A program made the position numbers and the translations under genes. This document shows, piece by piece, positions 56,353-64,000 of a stretch of 64,000 bases of DNA. The notes under the pieces are model-generated. The model worked only from the letters and a program-made list of their open reading frames with translations. It made no database searches and was not told the origin of the DNA. The first letter of the stretch is position 1. Each line of letters starts with the position of its first letter. This DNA is from Ignavibacteria bacterium (GTDB taxonomy: Bacteria > Bacteroidota > Ignavibacteria > Kapaibacteriales > UBA961): positions 124,001 through 188,000 of the forward strand of contig JADJXV010000001.1 of assembly GCA_016720145.1 (NCBI GenBank), read 5' to 3'.

Positions 56353-56748
56353 ATGAAATACGAAGAATTGACTCGTAAAATTATTGGTTGTGCTATGAAA
56401 GTACATAGCAATATAGGTAACGGTTTTCAAGAAGTGATTTACCAACGCGCACTTGCTATTGAAATGAAAAACGCTGAATTAAACTATCAGCGTGAAATGG
56501 AAATGAGTATATTTTATGAAGGAATAAATATAGGAACACGTAGAGTTGATTTCTTTGTAGAAGATACGATAATGGTTGAATTAAAAGCAATTATAAGGCT
56601 TGAAGAGGTACATCTAGCTCAAGCTATAAATTATTGCGAAGCATTTAATTTGCCGATTGGTCTCCTGATAAATTTCGGTAGCAAAAGTCTTGAATTCAAA
56701 AGAGTATATAATGTATCTCACCCTGAAAACAAAAAGAAAAGATTTTGA
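56353..56748 (+). CDS. GxxExxY family protein (PD-(D/E)XK-like nuclease fold)
   Basis: This 131-residue soluble protein has the family signature G24-F-Q-E27-V-I-Y30 near the N-terminus. The conserved catalytic-like set follows: Asp66 (RRVDFFV), Glu76 and Lys78 in VELKA. This is the spacing of a PD-(D/E)XK nuclease core (PF13366/TIGR04256 type). The rest (AQAINYCEAFNLPIGLLINF) is the usual C-terminal strand region. The family is widespread and its function is not established. Here the gene sits alone inside GGATT-rich repeats, direct on both sides and inverted further downstream, so the gene and repeats probably form one element. It has no ribosome-binding site that I can see. The family call is firm. 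Confidence 0.93.
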   Translation: MKYEELTRKIIGCAMKVHSNIGNGFQEVIYQRALAIEMKNAELNYQREMEMSIFYEGINIGTRRVDFFVEDTIMVELKAIIRLEEVHLAQAINYCEAFNLPIGLLINFGSKSLEFKRVYNVSHPENKKKRF

Positions 56749-56781
56749 ATAAAACAAAAAGTAAAAATCACAGTTCAATTT

Positions 56782-57094
56782 GTCTGGACTAGGATTTGTG
56801 GGATTAATGGATTGTAGGATTAGTGGTGTTGTAATAGGATTGGAAGTTGTCTGGACTAGGATTTATAGGATTAAAGGATTGTAGGATTACTTGTGTCGTA
56901 TTGGGATTGGGATATTGTCTGGACTAGGATTTGTGGGATTAAAGGATTGTAGGATTACTTGTGTCGTATTGGGATTGGGATATTGTCTGGACTAGGATTT
57001 GTGGGATTAAAGGATTGTAGGATTACTTGTGTCGTAATTAGGATTGGAGGTTGTCTGGACTAGGATTTGTGGGATTAATGGATTGTAGGATTAC
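56782..57094 (+). repeat. Downstream direct repeat array (5 units)
   Basis: Copies begin at 56782, 56849, 56917, 56985 and 57053, with periods 67-68 and the same orientation and core as the upstream array. Spacers of the two middle units are identical (CTTGTGTCGTATTGGGATTG...). The array begins 33 bases after the gene's stop codon, so both flanks of the gene carry the same repeats. Confidence 0.88.
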
Positions 57095-57097
57095 TTG

Positions 57098-57546
57098 GAA
57101 AAAGTGATATTAAGTACAGAACCCAAGCAATTTTTTAAAATAGATGATTCTTTAATCCTATAATCTTTAAATCTTATAAATCCTAGTTCAGACAACTACT
57201 TAACACGACGAAAAATACTACACACGCCTTTTACGATTATATTATAATCTTTAAATCTTATAAATCCTAGTTTAGACAACTACTTAACACGACGAAAAAT
57301 ACTACTCACGCTTTTATGATTATCCTATAATCTTTAAATCCTATAAATCCTAGTTCAGATAACAAGTTAGAACGAAGAAAGAATATTACTCACGCTTCAA
57401 ATTGTCTGGACTTTGATTTGTGGGATTAAAGGATTTTAGGATTACGTGGAAAAAGTGATATTAAGTTAAGAACCCAAACCATTTTATAAAGTAGAGGATT
57501 TATTAATCCTATAATCATTAAATCCAATAAATCTTAGTTCAGACAA
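57098..57546. repeat. Inverted copies and duplicated hairpin-forming modules
   Basis: After the last direct unit come copies in the opposite orientation (core reads ATAAATCCTAGTTCAGACAA), ending near 57196, 57280 and 57364. Then a direct copy begins at 57404 and a final inverted copy ends at 57546. The segment GTGGAAAAAGTGATATTAAG with its following 50 bases occurs twice, at about 57093 and 57443, each time between a direct copy and an inverted copy. Each direct-segment-inverted trio can fold into a long hairpin of about 40 bp. Between the inverted copies, a spacer carrying ACTTAACACGACGAAAAATA occurs twice. Confidence 0.8.
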
Positions 57547-57604
57547 CAACTATATCCAGGTTATCAATCAATTCACATAACTCAAAGTATTGACAACGAT
57601 ATAA

Positions 57605-57634
57605 AAAAAAGCCCAATCTACGTTGGGCTTTTTT
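57605..57634. terminator. Bidirectional intrinsic terminator
   Basis: AAAAAAGCCCAA (57605-57616) pairs with TTGGGCTTTTTT (57623-57634) around a 6-base loop. It lies just past the stop codon of the minus-strand outer-membrane gene and marks the edge of the repeat element. Confidence 0.9.
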
Positions 57635-57650
57635 ATGAAAGTCAAGGTCA

Positions 57651-58562
57651 TTATTTATCGGATGGACCTGGTGCCATTGGAGTTTTAGGTTTCGTCTTTG
57701 CTTTCTTTTTTGAATTTGGATCTTCCTCTTCCTCATAATCACTCGGATGCTTACCGACGTCAAAAATTGAATTCAAATCAAATGATACACCGGCGCGGAA
57801 AGCAGGCTCGATTGCCCATGCGGTCAGATTATTTCCTTCTTTATCTAATTCACCTTCTTTGGCATTACGGAAAATAGCATCTGCCTGAATATCGATACAG
57901 AAGATTTTTGAGAGTGGAATTTTAAATCCTGCGCCAATATAACCACCTAATTCTTCAATGCTTTCAAGATTGAGTACTGTCTTGGTGGTGCCATTTAAGG
58001 TCAAATTAGTTTCCGAAATATCTTGTGTATTGTATCTCAGACCTGCACCAACATAAGGATGCATGTCACTTCCAAAGTGATAACGAGCTCCTAATTCAAG
58101 TATCCAGCCGCCAAGCTTTGATTCGAGAATGCCGATCGACCGTTCACTCGAATAGACAGTATCTTTATTAGTACTTATCTCTCTGAAATTAACTGAAGTA
58201 GAGAATGTAGAAGTTGACTTGCCGAAATATTGTCCGACTGAACCTGTAATTTGCCAATTTTCATCAATCATTGAAGAAATTGAAATAATTCCTTGCATAC
58301 TAATATCATTTTCACTCTTTGTGGAATCTTCCGGTACGAAGAGAGAAATGACTGGTTTGGTGTAATAAAGCTGGCTGTAATTATCTATCATAAACATAAT
58401 TCCGGCATTCCCTCCGATAGCACGACTTGCCCCTGTCTTACCATGCAAGATTACACCAGCGTTAATTCCGAGATCATATTTAGGCACAGGTTGTGCGCGA
58501 AGTGAATTGACTGACAGTGAAATGACTGACAGTATCAAAAAAAGGGAGAAAATTGTGTTCAT
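57651..58562 (-). CDS. Outer-membrane beta-barrel protein
   Basis: From ATG 58562 the protein has 303 residues with a signal peptide (MNTIFSLFLILSVISLSVNS, cleavage near LRAQ). The open frame extends back to 58742, but that part is a hydrophobic run before the real signal. The mature protein has amphipathic strands (YDLGINAGVILHGKTG, ILELGARYHFGSDMHPYVGA, GYIGAGFKIPLSKIFCIDI), as in OmpA/OmpW-type 8-stranded barrels. Unusually, the C-terminus is a charged tail rich in Glu, Lys and Pro (SDYEEEEDPNSKKKAKTKPK) instead of a terminal aromatic. A terminator follows at 57605-57634. The 315-base gap to nuoG holds only candidate promoters. Confidence 0.75.
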   Translation of the reverse strand: MNTIFSLFLILSVISLSVNSLRAQPVPKYDLGINAGVILHGKTGASRAIGGNAGIMFMIDNYSQLYYTKPVISLFVPEDSTKSENDISMQGIISISSMIDENWQITGSVGQYFGKSTSTFSTSVNFREISTNKDTVYSSERSIGILESKLGGWILELGARYHFGSDMHPYVGAGLRYNTQDISETNLTLNGTTKTVLNLESIEELGGYIGAGFKIPLSKIFCIDIQADAIFRNAKEGELDKEGNNLTAWAIEPAFRAGVSFDLNSIFDVGKHPSDYEEEEDPNSKKKAKTKPKTPMAPGPSDK

Positions 58563-58750
58563 GCAAAAACTCCAAAAGGATGTAAAAAAATTATAGATTG
58601 AATTGACAAAAGTATGAATTAACGGTAAAACTAAGAAAAAGAAGGTGAATAACCAACATACTGTGATAAAAGTAGAGTCAGAGAAATAAATATTTTTGAA
58701 AGGGAAGATAATAGACTTCTTTTTCCTTTTTCCCACAACCATAAAAAATT

Positions 58751-58759
58751 GTAATTTGC
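58751..58759 (+). promoter_or_regulatory. Candidate promoter box GTAATTTGC upstream of nuoG
   Basis: The nonamer is identical to those before moaA and the O-methyltransferase. It lies 118 bases before the nuoG ATG, which itself has a strong TGAGGAGA at 58865-58872. Confidence 0.3.
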
Positions 58760-58877
58760 AGTCAAAATACGAGTGATACTACTATTGGATTCTTAAGTTG
58801 ATGTTTCAATTTGATTCATTACTTGTAATCTACAGCGCACAGTACAGCATATAATCTGAAACTTTGAGGAGAAATTC

Positions 58878-60647
58878 ATGCCCCAAATTACTATTGATGG
58901 TCAGCGTATCGAAACTTCTGCCGGTAAAACTATCATCGAAGCCGCTCAAGAAAACGGCATAACAATCCCACATTTTTGTTGGCATCCCGCCCTCTCCGTA
59001 TCCGGTAACTGTCGTATGTGTTTAGTAAATACAGGATTCCCTCGTAAAGCTCCCGATGGAACTTTCGAGCGAGACGCTGATGGAAACAACGTTATAGGTT
59101 GGGGACCTAAGCTTTCCATCGCTTGTGCTACACCTGTAGCTGACGGTATGGTAATCGATACTCAAGGCGACAAAACAGAACATGCCCAAAATGCAGTCAT
59201 GGAATTCTTGTTAATTAATCACCCGCTCGATTGCCCAATCTGCGATGAAGCAGGGCAATGTAAGCTCCAAGAATACGAATTTCTCCATTCCAAAGGAAAA
59301 AGCCGCTTCGACGAAAAGAAAAACCATAAAGACAAACGTGTTCCACTCGGACCAAATGTGATGTTCGACGCAGAAAGATGTATATCCTGCTCCCGTTGTA
59401 TCCGATTCGCCGATGAAGTCGCCACCCAGCCTGTACTTACCTTCGTCGATCGTGGTGATCATGTGACAATCGAGACTTTCCCCGGAACACAATTCGACAG
59501 TCCTTATTCTATGAATGTGATCGATATCTGTCCGGTCGGTGCACTGACAAGTATCGATTTTCGCTTTACGTCCCGTGTATGGGAAATGAGCTTTACCGAT
59601 TCGATTTGTCCCGGGTGTTCGAGAGGGTGTAATATCAAAGTAGGGGTAAGAAATAATGAAATTCTCCGCCTTGAACCCCGCACTAATATGCACGTTAACA
59701 CCTATTGGATGTGCGATGATGCCCGACTGAATCAATATAAATTTGTTAATGAAAATCGTCTTTCCGGTGCCATGATACGTTCGGGTAATACCCTTGTACC
59801 TGCTACCTGGGAGATAGCAGCAGAAAAAGCAGCAAAATTACTCCATTCATATAAGCCATCGGAAATCATGATACTTGGTTCGGCTCGCGCTACCAACGAA
59901 GATAATTTCCTTCTCTCACGTTTATCGCACAAAATCCTCAAAACAACTCACATTGATTTCCTCCATCATACTGATAATGACTTTGCCGACAAACTCCTCC
60001 GCACGTCCGACCGCACAGCAAATGCTCATGGCGCGATGGAAATCGGAATCAAGCAGCATCATGGTGTATCGATGGATAATTTAGTCGAAAAAATTAAAAA
60101 TCATTCGATAAAAGCAGTCTATGTGATTGATGAGCATGTAGCTGATAATCCGGAACTTGCAAACGCTTTGTCGCTTGTAGAATGTCTGATCGTCCATGCT
60201 TCGAATCCTACTTCTCTGACTATAATGGCGCATGTACTTTTTGCTACATCTACCTATGCTGAAACAGAAGGTACTTTTACAAATATGAATAAGCGCGTGC
60301 AATATCTCATGCCTGCTGTAGCAACTCTAGACAACGAACGTATCGCAGGACTTGAAATGAGTCGTTGGGATAAATTTGGTGCCCGCAATGATCGTTGGTC
60401 ACAAGGTGTACGCCGAGATTGTAAGCCCGGTTGGGAAATCATTCAATTAATCGCTAATCATCTTGGTGCAGGATGGCACTTTTCCGATGCAGAAAGTGTT
60501 TTCAAGGAATTAAGTATCGACGTGAAAGGTTTTCATGGCATGAGCTACGAACTCTTGCAGGAATATCAAGGAATTACGTTAGGTACTACTGATCATTCAG
60601 ATGTAAAAGCTGTTGTCTATGAGTCACATATATTTAAGCCGAATTGA
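58878..60647 (+). CDS. nuoG: NADH-quinone oxidoreductase subunit G
   Basis: This 589-residue complex I iron-sulfur subunit starts after TGAGGAGA at 58865-58872. The N-terminal [2Fe-2S] domain has HFCWHPALSVSGNCRMCLV and a distal Cys at IACATPV. The His/Cys-ligated cluster site reads NHPLDCPICDEAGQCKLQ. The [4Fe-4S] site is CISCSRCIRFADE with VIDICPVGAL. CPGCSRGCNIKVG at about residue 245 binds the N7-like cluster. The molybdopterin-like C-terminal part is short compared with E. coli NuoG (about 900 residues), which is common in this phylum. It is the first of three nuo genes here, with nuoH following after 83 bases. Confidence 0.96.
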   Translation: MPQITIDGQRIETSAGKTIIEAAQENGITIPHFCWHPALSVSGNCRMCLVNTGFPRKAPDGTFERDADGNNVIGWGPKLSIACATPVADGMVIDTQGDKTEHAQNAVMEFLLINHPLDCPICDEAGQCKLQEYEFLHSKGKSRFDEKKNHKDKRVPLGPNVMFDAERCISCSRCIRFADEVATQPVLTFVDRGDHVTIETFPGTQFDSPYSMNVIDICPVGALTSIDFRFTSRVWEMSFTDSICPGCSRGCNIKVGVRNNEILRLEPRTNMHVNTYWMCDDARLNQYKFVNENRLSGAMIRSGNTLVPATWEIAAEKAAKLLHSYKPSEIMILGSARATNEDNFLLSRLSHKILKTTHIDFLHHTDNDFADKLLRTSDRTANAHGAMEIGIKQHHGVSMDNLVEKIKNHSIKAVYVIDEHVADNPELANALSLVECLIVHASNPTSLTIMAHVLFATSTYAETEGTFTNMNKRVQYLMPAVATLDNERIAGLEMSRWDKFGARNDRWSQGVRRDCKPGWEIIQLIANHLGAGWHFSDAESVFKELSIDVKGFHGMSYELLQEYQGITLGTTDHSDVKAVVYESHIFKPN

Positions 60648-60730
60648 TTCAGAGTGTAATTAATCTCATTGAGAAATTGGTACCCACTCACATTGATTTA
60701 AAAATTGTCCAATTCATTTAATGGAACATT

Positions 60731-61792
60731 ATGTCCCCTTTGCTTACTGATGTTTTGATTTTAGTGGCAAAAATCTTTCTTATCGTCAATGGCTTGCTCA
60801 TGGCAGCAGCTTATTTGGTGTATTTTGAAAGGAAAATTTCTGCGTGGATTCAGAATCGTATTGGACCGAATCGTGTCGGACCGCTTGGACTGTTTCAGTC
60901 GTTTGCTGATGTATTCAAGCTACTGATGAAGGAAGATATCATTCCTGCGATGGCCGATAAAAAATTCCATTTTATCGCACCTATCATATCAATTGGCGTT
61001 GCAATGGCTGTTTATGCTGTTATTCCTTTTGGGGATTCATTCTTTATCGGTGACAAAGAAGTATTCATGACCGTGGCTCCCGGTATCAATATTGGGCTTT
61101 TATTTGTGCTGGCAATGTCTTCGGTCGGTGTCTATGGTATTACCCTCGCCGGATGGTCTTCGAATAACAAGTATTCATTGCTTGGGGGATTACGTTCGGC
61201 AGCGCAGATGATATCCTACGAACTCTCAATGGGACTTTCACTTATCGGCGTATTGATGATAGCAGGTTCACTTAATTTAACCGATATCGTTCATGCTCAA
61301 TCCGGCGGTAAATGGAATATTTTCTTGCAGCCAATAGCGTTTATTATCTTTCTTGTAGCTTCTTTTGCTGAGACCAACCGAACGCCGTTTGACCTACCCG
61401 AAGCTGAACCCGAACTCGTTGGCGGATACCATACCGAATATTCAGGAATGAAGTTTGGTGTGTTTTTCTTGGCTGAATATGCTAATATGGTGACTGCTTC
61501 GGCGATGATGGTGCTTCTCTTCTTAGGAGGATGGGAAATGCCATTTCTCTATGAACAGCTTGCATTGCCTGTTGGTTCGCCGATTCTTGCTGCCGTACAA
61601 TTTGGTGTATTTGCTGCGAAGCTTGTACCGATTTTATTTTTCTTCATCTGGGTGCGTTGGTCAATTCCACGCTTTCGGTACGATCAATTGATGAACCTCG
61701 GATGGAAGGTAATGCTTCCTCTCGCTCTTGCCAATATTTTGGTAACCGGTGTGGTGATGGTACTTCTCAAGCATTTTGGTTTTATAAATTGA
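60731..61792 (+). CDS. nuoH: NADH-quinone oxidoreductase subunit H
   Basis: This 353-residue membrane subunit forms part of the quinone-binding chamber and proton entry of complex I. Eight membrane segments and hallmark motifs are present: YFERKISAWIQNRIGPNRVG, LQSFADVFKLLMKEDIIP-type sequence, ETNRTPFDLPEAEPELVGGY and FLAEYANM. The charged loop (EAEPELVGGYHTEYSGMKFG) is conserved. It is 59 bases from nuoI. The order nuoG-H-I matches the canonical cluster, but nuoJ to nuoN are not found after nuoI. Confidence 0.97.
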   Translation: MSPLLTDVLILVAKIFLIVNGLLMAAAYLVYFERKISAWIQNRIGPNRVGPLGLFQSFADVFKLLMKEDIIPAMADKKFHFIAPIISIGVAMAVYAVIPFGDSFFIGDKEVFMTVAPGINIGLLFVLAMSSVGVYGITLAGWSSNNKYSLLGGLRSAAQMISYELSMGLSLIGVLMIAGSLNLTDIVHAQSGGKWNIFLQPIAFIIFLVASFAETNRTPFDLPEAEPELVGGYHTEYSGMKFGVFFLAEYANMVTASAMMVLLFLGGWEMPFLYEQLALPVGSPILAAVQFGVFAAKLVPILFFFIWVRWSIPRFRYDQLMNLGWKVMLPLALANILVTGVVMVLLKHFGFIN

Positions 61793-61851
61793 TTCTTGAA
61801 AATTAACAATACATTTCCCTTACTTGATTTGAATTTTGTGAAAGTAACAGT

Positions 61852-62349
61852 ATGAACGTCGAGAAAAACACTGAAAAAAATCGTCTTAACTTTTGGGAAA
61901 GAATATACTTACCTGAAATAGCCCGCGGCCTGGGACTGACCTTTAAGCAAATGCTCAAGCCCAAAATGACACGTCAGTATCCTGAGGAAAAATGGGAACC
62001 CACCGGCTCATATCGTGGTCGTCCTGTCCTTGTCCTCGAGGAAGATGGCGAACGCTGTGTGGCATGTAGTCTGTGTTCACGTGTTTGTCCTGCTTTAGCT
62101 ATTGAAGTACAAGCAGGTGAGACAACAAAGGAAAAAGAACGTTATCCGGTAAAGTTTGAAATTAACATGCTTCGCTGTATTTATTGTGGCTTTTGTGAGG
62201 AAGTATGTCCGGAAGAAGCAATAATCATGAGTAAAGATTATGAATTGATTTTTACAAATCAAGAAGATGCTATTCTTGGGAAAGACAAGCTGTTAATTCC
62301 TATTGCACAGCTTCAAGATCGACTTGAATTCTTGAGACAATACAGGTAG
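61852..62349 (+). CDS. nuoI: NADH-quinone oxidoreductase subunit I
   Basis: This 165-residue protein carries two [4Fe-4S] clusters (N6a and N6b). The motifs are CVACSLCSRVCPALAIEV and CIYCGFCEEVCPEEAI. The N-terminal GLGLTFKQMLKPKMTRQYPE is the standard membrane-associated helix. It connects NuoG/NuoD electron flow to the quinone site. The gene is followed by a probable terminator rather than by nuoJ, so the complex I genes are split in this genome. Confidence 0.96.
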   Translation: MNVEKNTEKNRLNFWERIYLPEIARGLGLTFKQMLKPKMTRQYPEEKWEPTGSYRGRPVLVLEEDGERCVACSLCSRVCPALAIEVQAGETTKEKERYPVKFEINMLRCIYCGFCEEVCPEEAIIMSKDYELIFTNQEDAILGKDKLLIPIAQLQDRLEFLRQYR

Positions 62350-62386
62350 TATTCTGACGAGAAGTAGCAATGTATAATACATCAAG

Positions 62387-62427
62387 AGCCACTTGCACCA
62401 TAGATTTTGCCGGTGGCTTTTCTTTTG
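62387..62427 (+). terminator. Probable terminator after nuoI
   Basis: AGCCAC (62387-62392) and GTGGCT (62413-62418) form the base of a hairpin followed by TTTTCTTTTG. The loop is long and the inner pairs are weak, so this is only a moderate call. Confidence 0.45.
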
Positions 62428-62440
62428 TTTGGTTACTGTA

Positions 62441-62448
62441 TATATTTG
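62441..62448 (+). promoter_or_regulatory. Candidate -7 promoter box TATATTTG for the SPFH gene
   Basis: TATATTTG fits TAnnTTTG and is identical to the box before the tamB-like gene. It lies 72 bases before the ATG at 62521, just past the probable nuoI terminator. Confidence 0.35.
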
Positions 62449-62520
62449 ATGTAAATTGTTCATAATAATTTAGGTTGTACAAAATAGAGTCATTTTTACC
62501 ATTATATTAAAGAGGCAAGT

Positions 62521-63432
62521 ATGTTTCTCGCAATCGTTGGAATTATCGTTTTTGTTATCGGTATGGGCGCTGCAAAATCTGACTCGCCAGGACTATACAA
62601 GTTTCGTAATTTTCTCAAGCTCGGAGGAATCCTCATTCTAATTATTGGTGTGCTTACTGCCGGAGTTCGACAAATACCTGCCGGTACCGTAGGCGTAATG
62701 TCTCTCTTCGGAAAAGTACAAAATGAAGTGCTCGGAGAAGGCTTGAATGTCGTCAATCCGCTCATGAGTGTCAATCAAATGGAAGTGCGGACGCAGAATT
62801 ATACAATGTCTTCCATTCATGACGAAGGTCAAAAAGATGGCGATGACGGTATTCGTGTGATGAGCAAAGACGGACTCGAAGTGATGCTTGACCTTACGGT
62901 ATTGTATCGGATATCACCTGCTTCTGCTCCAAAGATTTATCAAGATCTAAGTCTAGACTATGAAAACAGATACATCCGCGGTGTGGCACGTACTCGTATT
63001 CGAGAAGGTGCGACCGGCTTTGTAGCGACAGACTTATATTCTCAAAAAAGAAAAGAATTTGAAAGTTCAATTCGTACTTTGCTCGAAGCTGATTTTTCTA
63101 AAAAAGGATTTGTCTTGGAACAATTACTTGTGAGAAATATCACACTTCCTGCCTCAGTCAAAGAAAGTATCGAACGTAAAATCAATGCCGAGCAAGATGC
63201 CCAACGGATGGAATATGTGCTTGCAAAAGGACGCCAGGAAGCAGAGTTACAACGTGTCGAACCGCAGGGAACAGCCGACGCACAGAAAATCCTCAGTGAA
63301 GGATTGAACGAAAAAGTGCTCCAATATGAAATGATTAAAGTCCAAAAAGAGCTCGTCAATTCACCAAATTCCAAGCTCATCATCATGGGAGGCGGGAAGT
63401 CGAATACTCCAATTATTCTTGATGGAAAGTGA
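62521..63432 (+). CDS. SPFH/band-7 (prohibitin-like) membrane protein
   Basis: This 303-residue protein has one or two N-terminal membrane segments (MFLAIVGIIVFVIGMGAAKS and FLKLGGILILIIGVLTAGVR). An SPFH/PHB domain follows at about residues 50-215 with IPAGTVGVMSLFGKVQNEVL, MSKDGLEVMLDLTVLYRISP and YENRYIRGVARTRIREGAT. Then comes a coiled-coil segment rich in Arg, Glu and Gln (EQDAQRMEYVLAKGRQEAEL). The ending KLIIMGGGKSNTPIIL is typical of prohibitin-like proteins. Such proteins form large ring assemblies that organise membranes and protect or restrain FtsH-type proteases. It lies alone between nuoI and the coiled-coil gene. Confidence 0.93.
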   Translation: MFLAIVGIIVFVIGMGAAKSDSPGLYKFRNFLKLGGILILIIGVLTAGVRQIPAGTVGVMSLFGKVQNEVLGEGLNVVNPLMSVNQMEVRTQNYTMSSIHDEGQKDGDDGIRVMSKDGLEVMLDLTVLYRISPASAPKIYQDLSLDYENRYIRGVARTRIREGATGFVATDLYSQKRKEFESSIRTLLEADFSKKGFVLEQLLVRNITLPASVKESIERKINAEQDAQRMEYVLAKGRQEAELQRVEPQGTADAQKILSEGLNEKVLQYEMIKVQKELVNSPNSKLIIMGGGKSNTPIILDGK

Positions 63433-63543
63433 TAGATTCCAAGCATAAATATGACATTATTCGCAGCTCAATTCTTGTAAATAAAGACAAGAACACTGTC
63501 AACAATTAATGAAATGTACCTGATATTTTAGCACTATAAAATT

Positions 63544-64000
63544 ATGCTGAGCAATGAATTAGATAAAGTACTTCAGAGGTTCTGGGATGTAGTTAAAAAG
63601 TCCGGCGAGTTAATCGTATCCCTTCAAGAAGACAATGCATCACTTTCTCAAAAAGTGGCGGGGATTGAGGATTTATTCGACGGAAAAAAACTAGAACAAA
63701 ACGCTCTCAACAATCGACTGAAAGAACTCCAAGACCAGATTGACGGGTATGAAGTTCGTATGAAGCTCGTAGCGGAACACGAAAAAAATCAACAGGATTT
63801 AGTCGATTCGCTCGAGGAAAAGAAGAGGAGAATCGGTGAATTACTCGATGAATATTCGACATTATTTACGGAAAAAACATCCGTTGACACGCGTTTAGAA
63901 TCATTACTCGGCGTCGAAGCGCAGAATCATGAAGCATTCAAAAAAATTGAACTCCTGGAACGTGAAAATGAAAAGTTGCGACAGCATGTCGAAGAAGTAA
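63544..64000 (+). CDS. Coiled-coil protein, N-terminal part (cut by window edge)
   Basis: ATG 63544 opens a frame that runs to the window end (152 codons). The protein starts MLSNELDKVLQRFWDVVKKS and becomes a continuous Glu/Leu/Lys-rich coiled coil (RLKELQDQIDGYEVRMKLVA, EKKRRIGELLDEYSTLF). No signal peptide or membrane segment is visible. Nothing identifies the family. The absence of a stop shows that it continues beyond 64000. Confidence 0.65.
   Translation, partial: MLSNELDKVLQRFWDVVKKSGELIVSLQEDNASLSQKVAGIEDLFDGKKLEQNALNNRLKELQDQIDGYEVRMKLVAEHEKNQQDLVDSLEEKKRRIGELLDEYSTLFTEKTSVDTRLESLLGVEAQNHEAFKKIELLERENEKLRQHVEEV

Noticed and set aside
55761..57094. CRISPR-like array: regular 41-base repeats with 26-27-base spacers at 67-68-base spacing
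   Set aside because: Spacers are nearly identical and of only a few classes, the repeat is pentamer-rich, and no cas genes are present. It is a tandem repeat associated with the GxxExxY gene.

Overview
The window looks like chromosome of an uncultured or little-studied member of the Fibrobacterota-Chlorobiota-Bacteroidota (FCB) group. The pointers are Por-type (T9SS) C-terminal sorting domains on at least eight large exported proteins, an RprX/RprY-like two-component pair, promoter-like TAnnTTTG boxes, many starts with no Shine-Dalgarno sequence, and a moderately AT-rich composition. A Kapabacteria- or Ignavibacteria-like lineage is my best guess, but this is inference. No rRNA, tRNA, CRISPR array or complete insertion sequence was found.

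Layout. 0-12 kb: a cut O-methyltransferase, a TamB-like envelope protein split by a frameshift, a secreted protein with an Hcp-like signature, a response regulator/sensor kinase pair, a DsbD thiol-reductant exporter with a companion DsbD-N protein, and an orphan 4-TM transhydrogenase subunit (PntA2 type). 12-20 kb: a T9SS-sorted glycoside-hydrolase-like protein, a cluster of short palindromes, a stand-alone acyl-CoA mutase domain of the IcmF lineage, DUF2442 and Nudix proteins, a tandem block of large palindromes, and an amino-acid permease. 20-26 kb: small membrane proteins and lipoproteins, several frameshifted, a polysaccharide-lyase-like lipoprotein, and a response regulator with an in-frame TAA.

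26-47 kb: a run of minus-strand genes about 21 kb long. In transcription order it holds a [2Fe-2S] subunit, a frameshifted O6-alkylguanine methyltransferase, three tandem molybdenum hydroxylase catalytic subunits (IorB type) that each end in a T9SS sorting domain, and five tandem Asp-box (BNR) repeat proteins with T9SS domains. Divergent from it, at 47-53 kb, lies a near-complete molybdenum-cofactor operon: moaA, moeA, a TSUP transporter, moaD, moeB-rhodanese, moaE and a moaC-mogA fusion. The shared 302-bp intergenic region and the cofactor requirement suggest that the operon serves the exported hydroxylases.

53-64 kb: 4-alpha-glucanotransferase, an acyltransferase-3 membrane protein, a GxxExxY-family gene (PD-(D/E)XK-like) embedded in GGATT-rich repeats that run in direct and then inverted orientation, an outer-membrane protein, nuoG-nuoH-nuoI of complex I, an SPFH/band-7 protein, and the start of a coiled-coil protein.

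A general caution: seven single-base frameshifts and one in-frame stop interrupt otherwise well-conserved genes. All seven frameshifts lie at short homopolymers or G doublets and five need one added base. This pattern fits homopolymer sequencing error at least as well as gene decay. The most distinctive items are the GxxExxY/repeat element, the T9SS-fused molybdenum hydroxylases with their divergent cofactor operon, and the stand-alone IcmF-type mutase.
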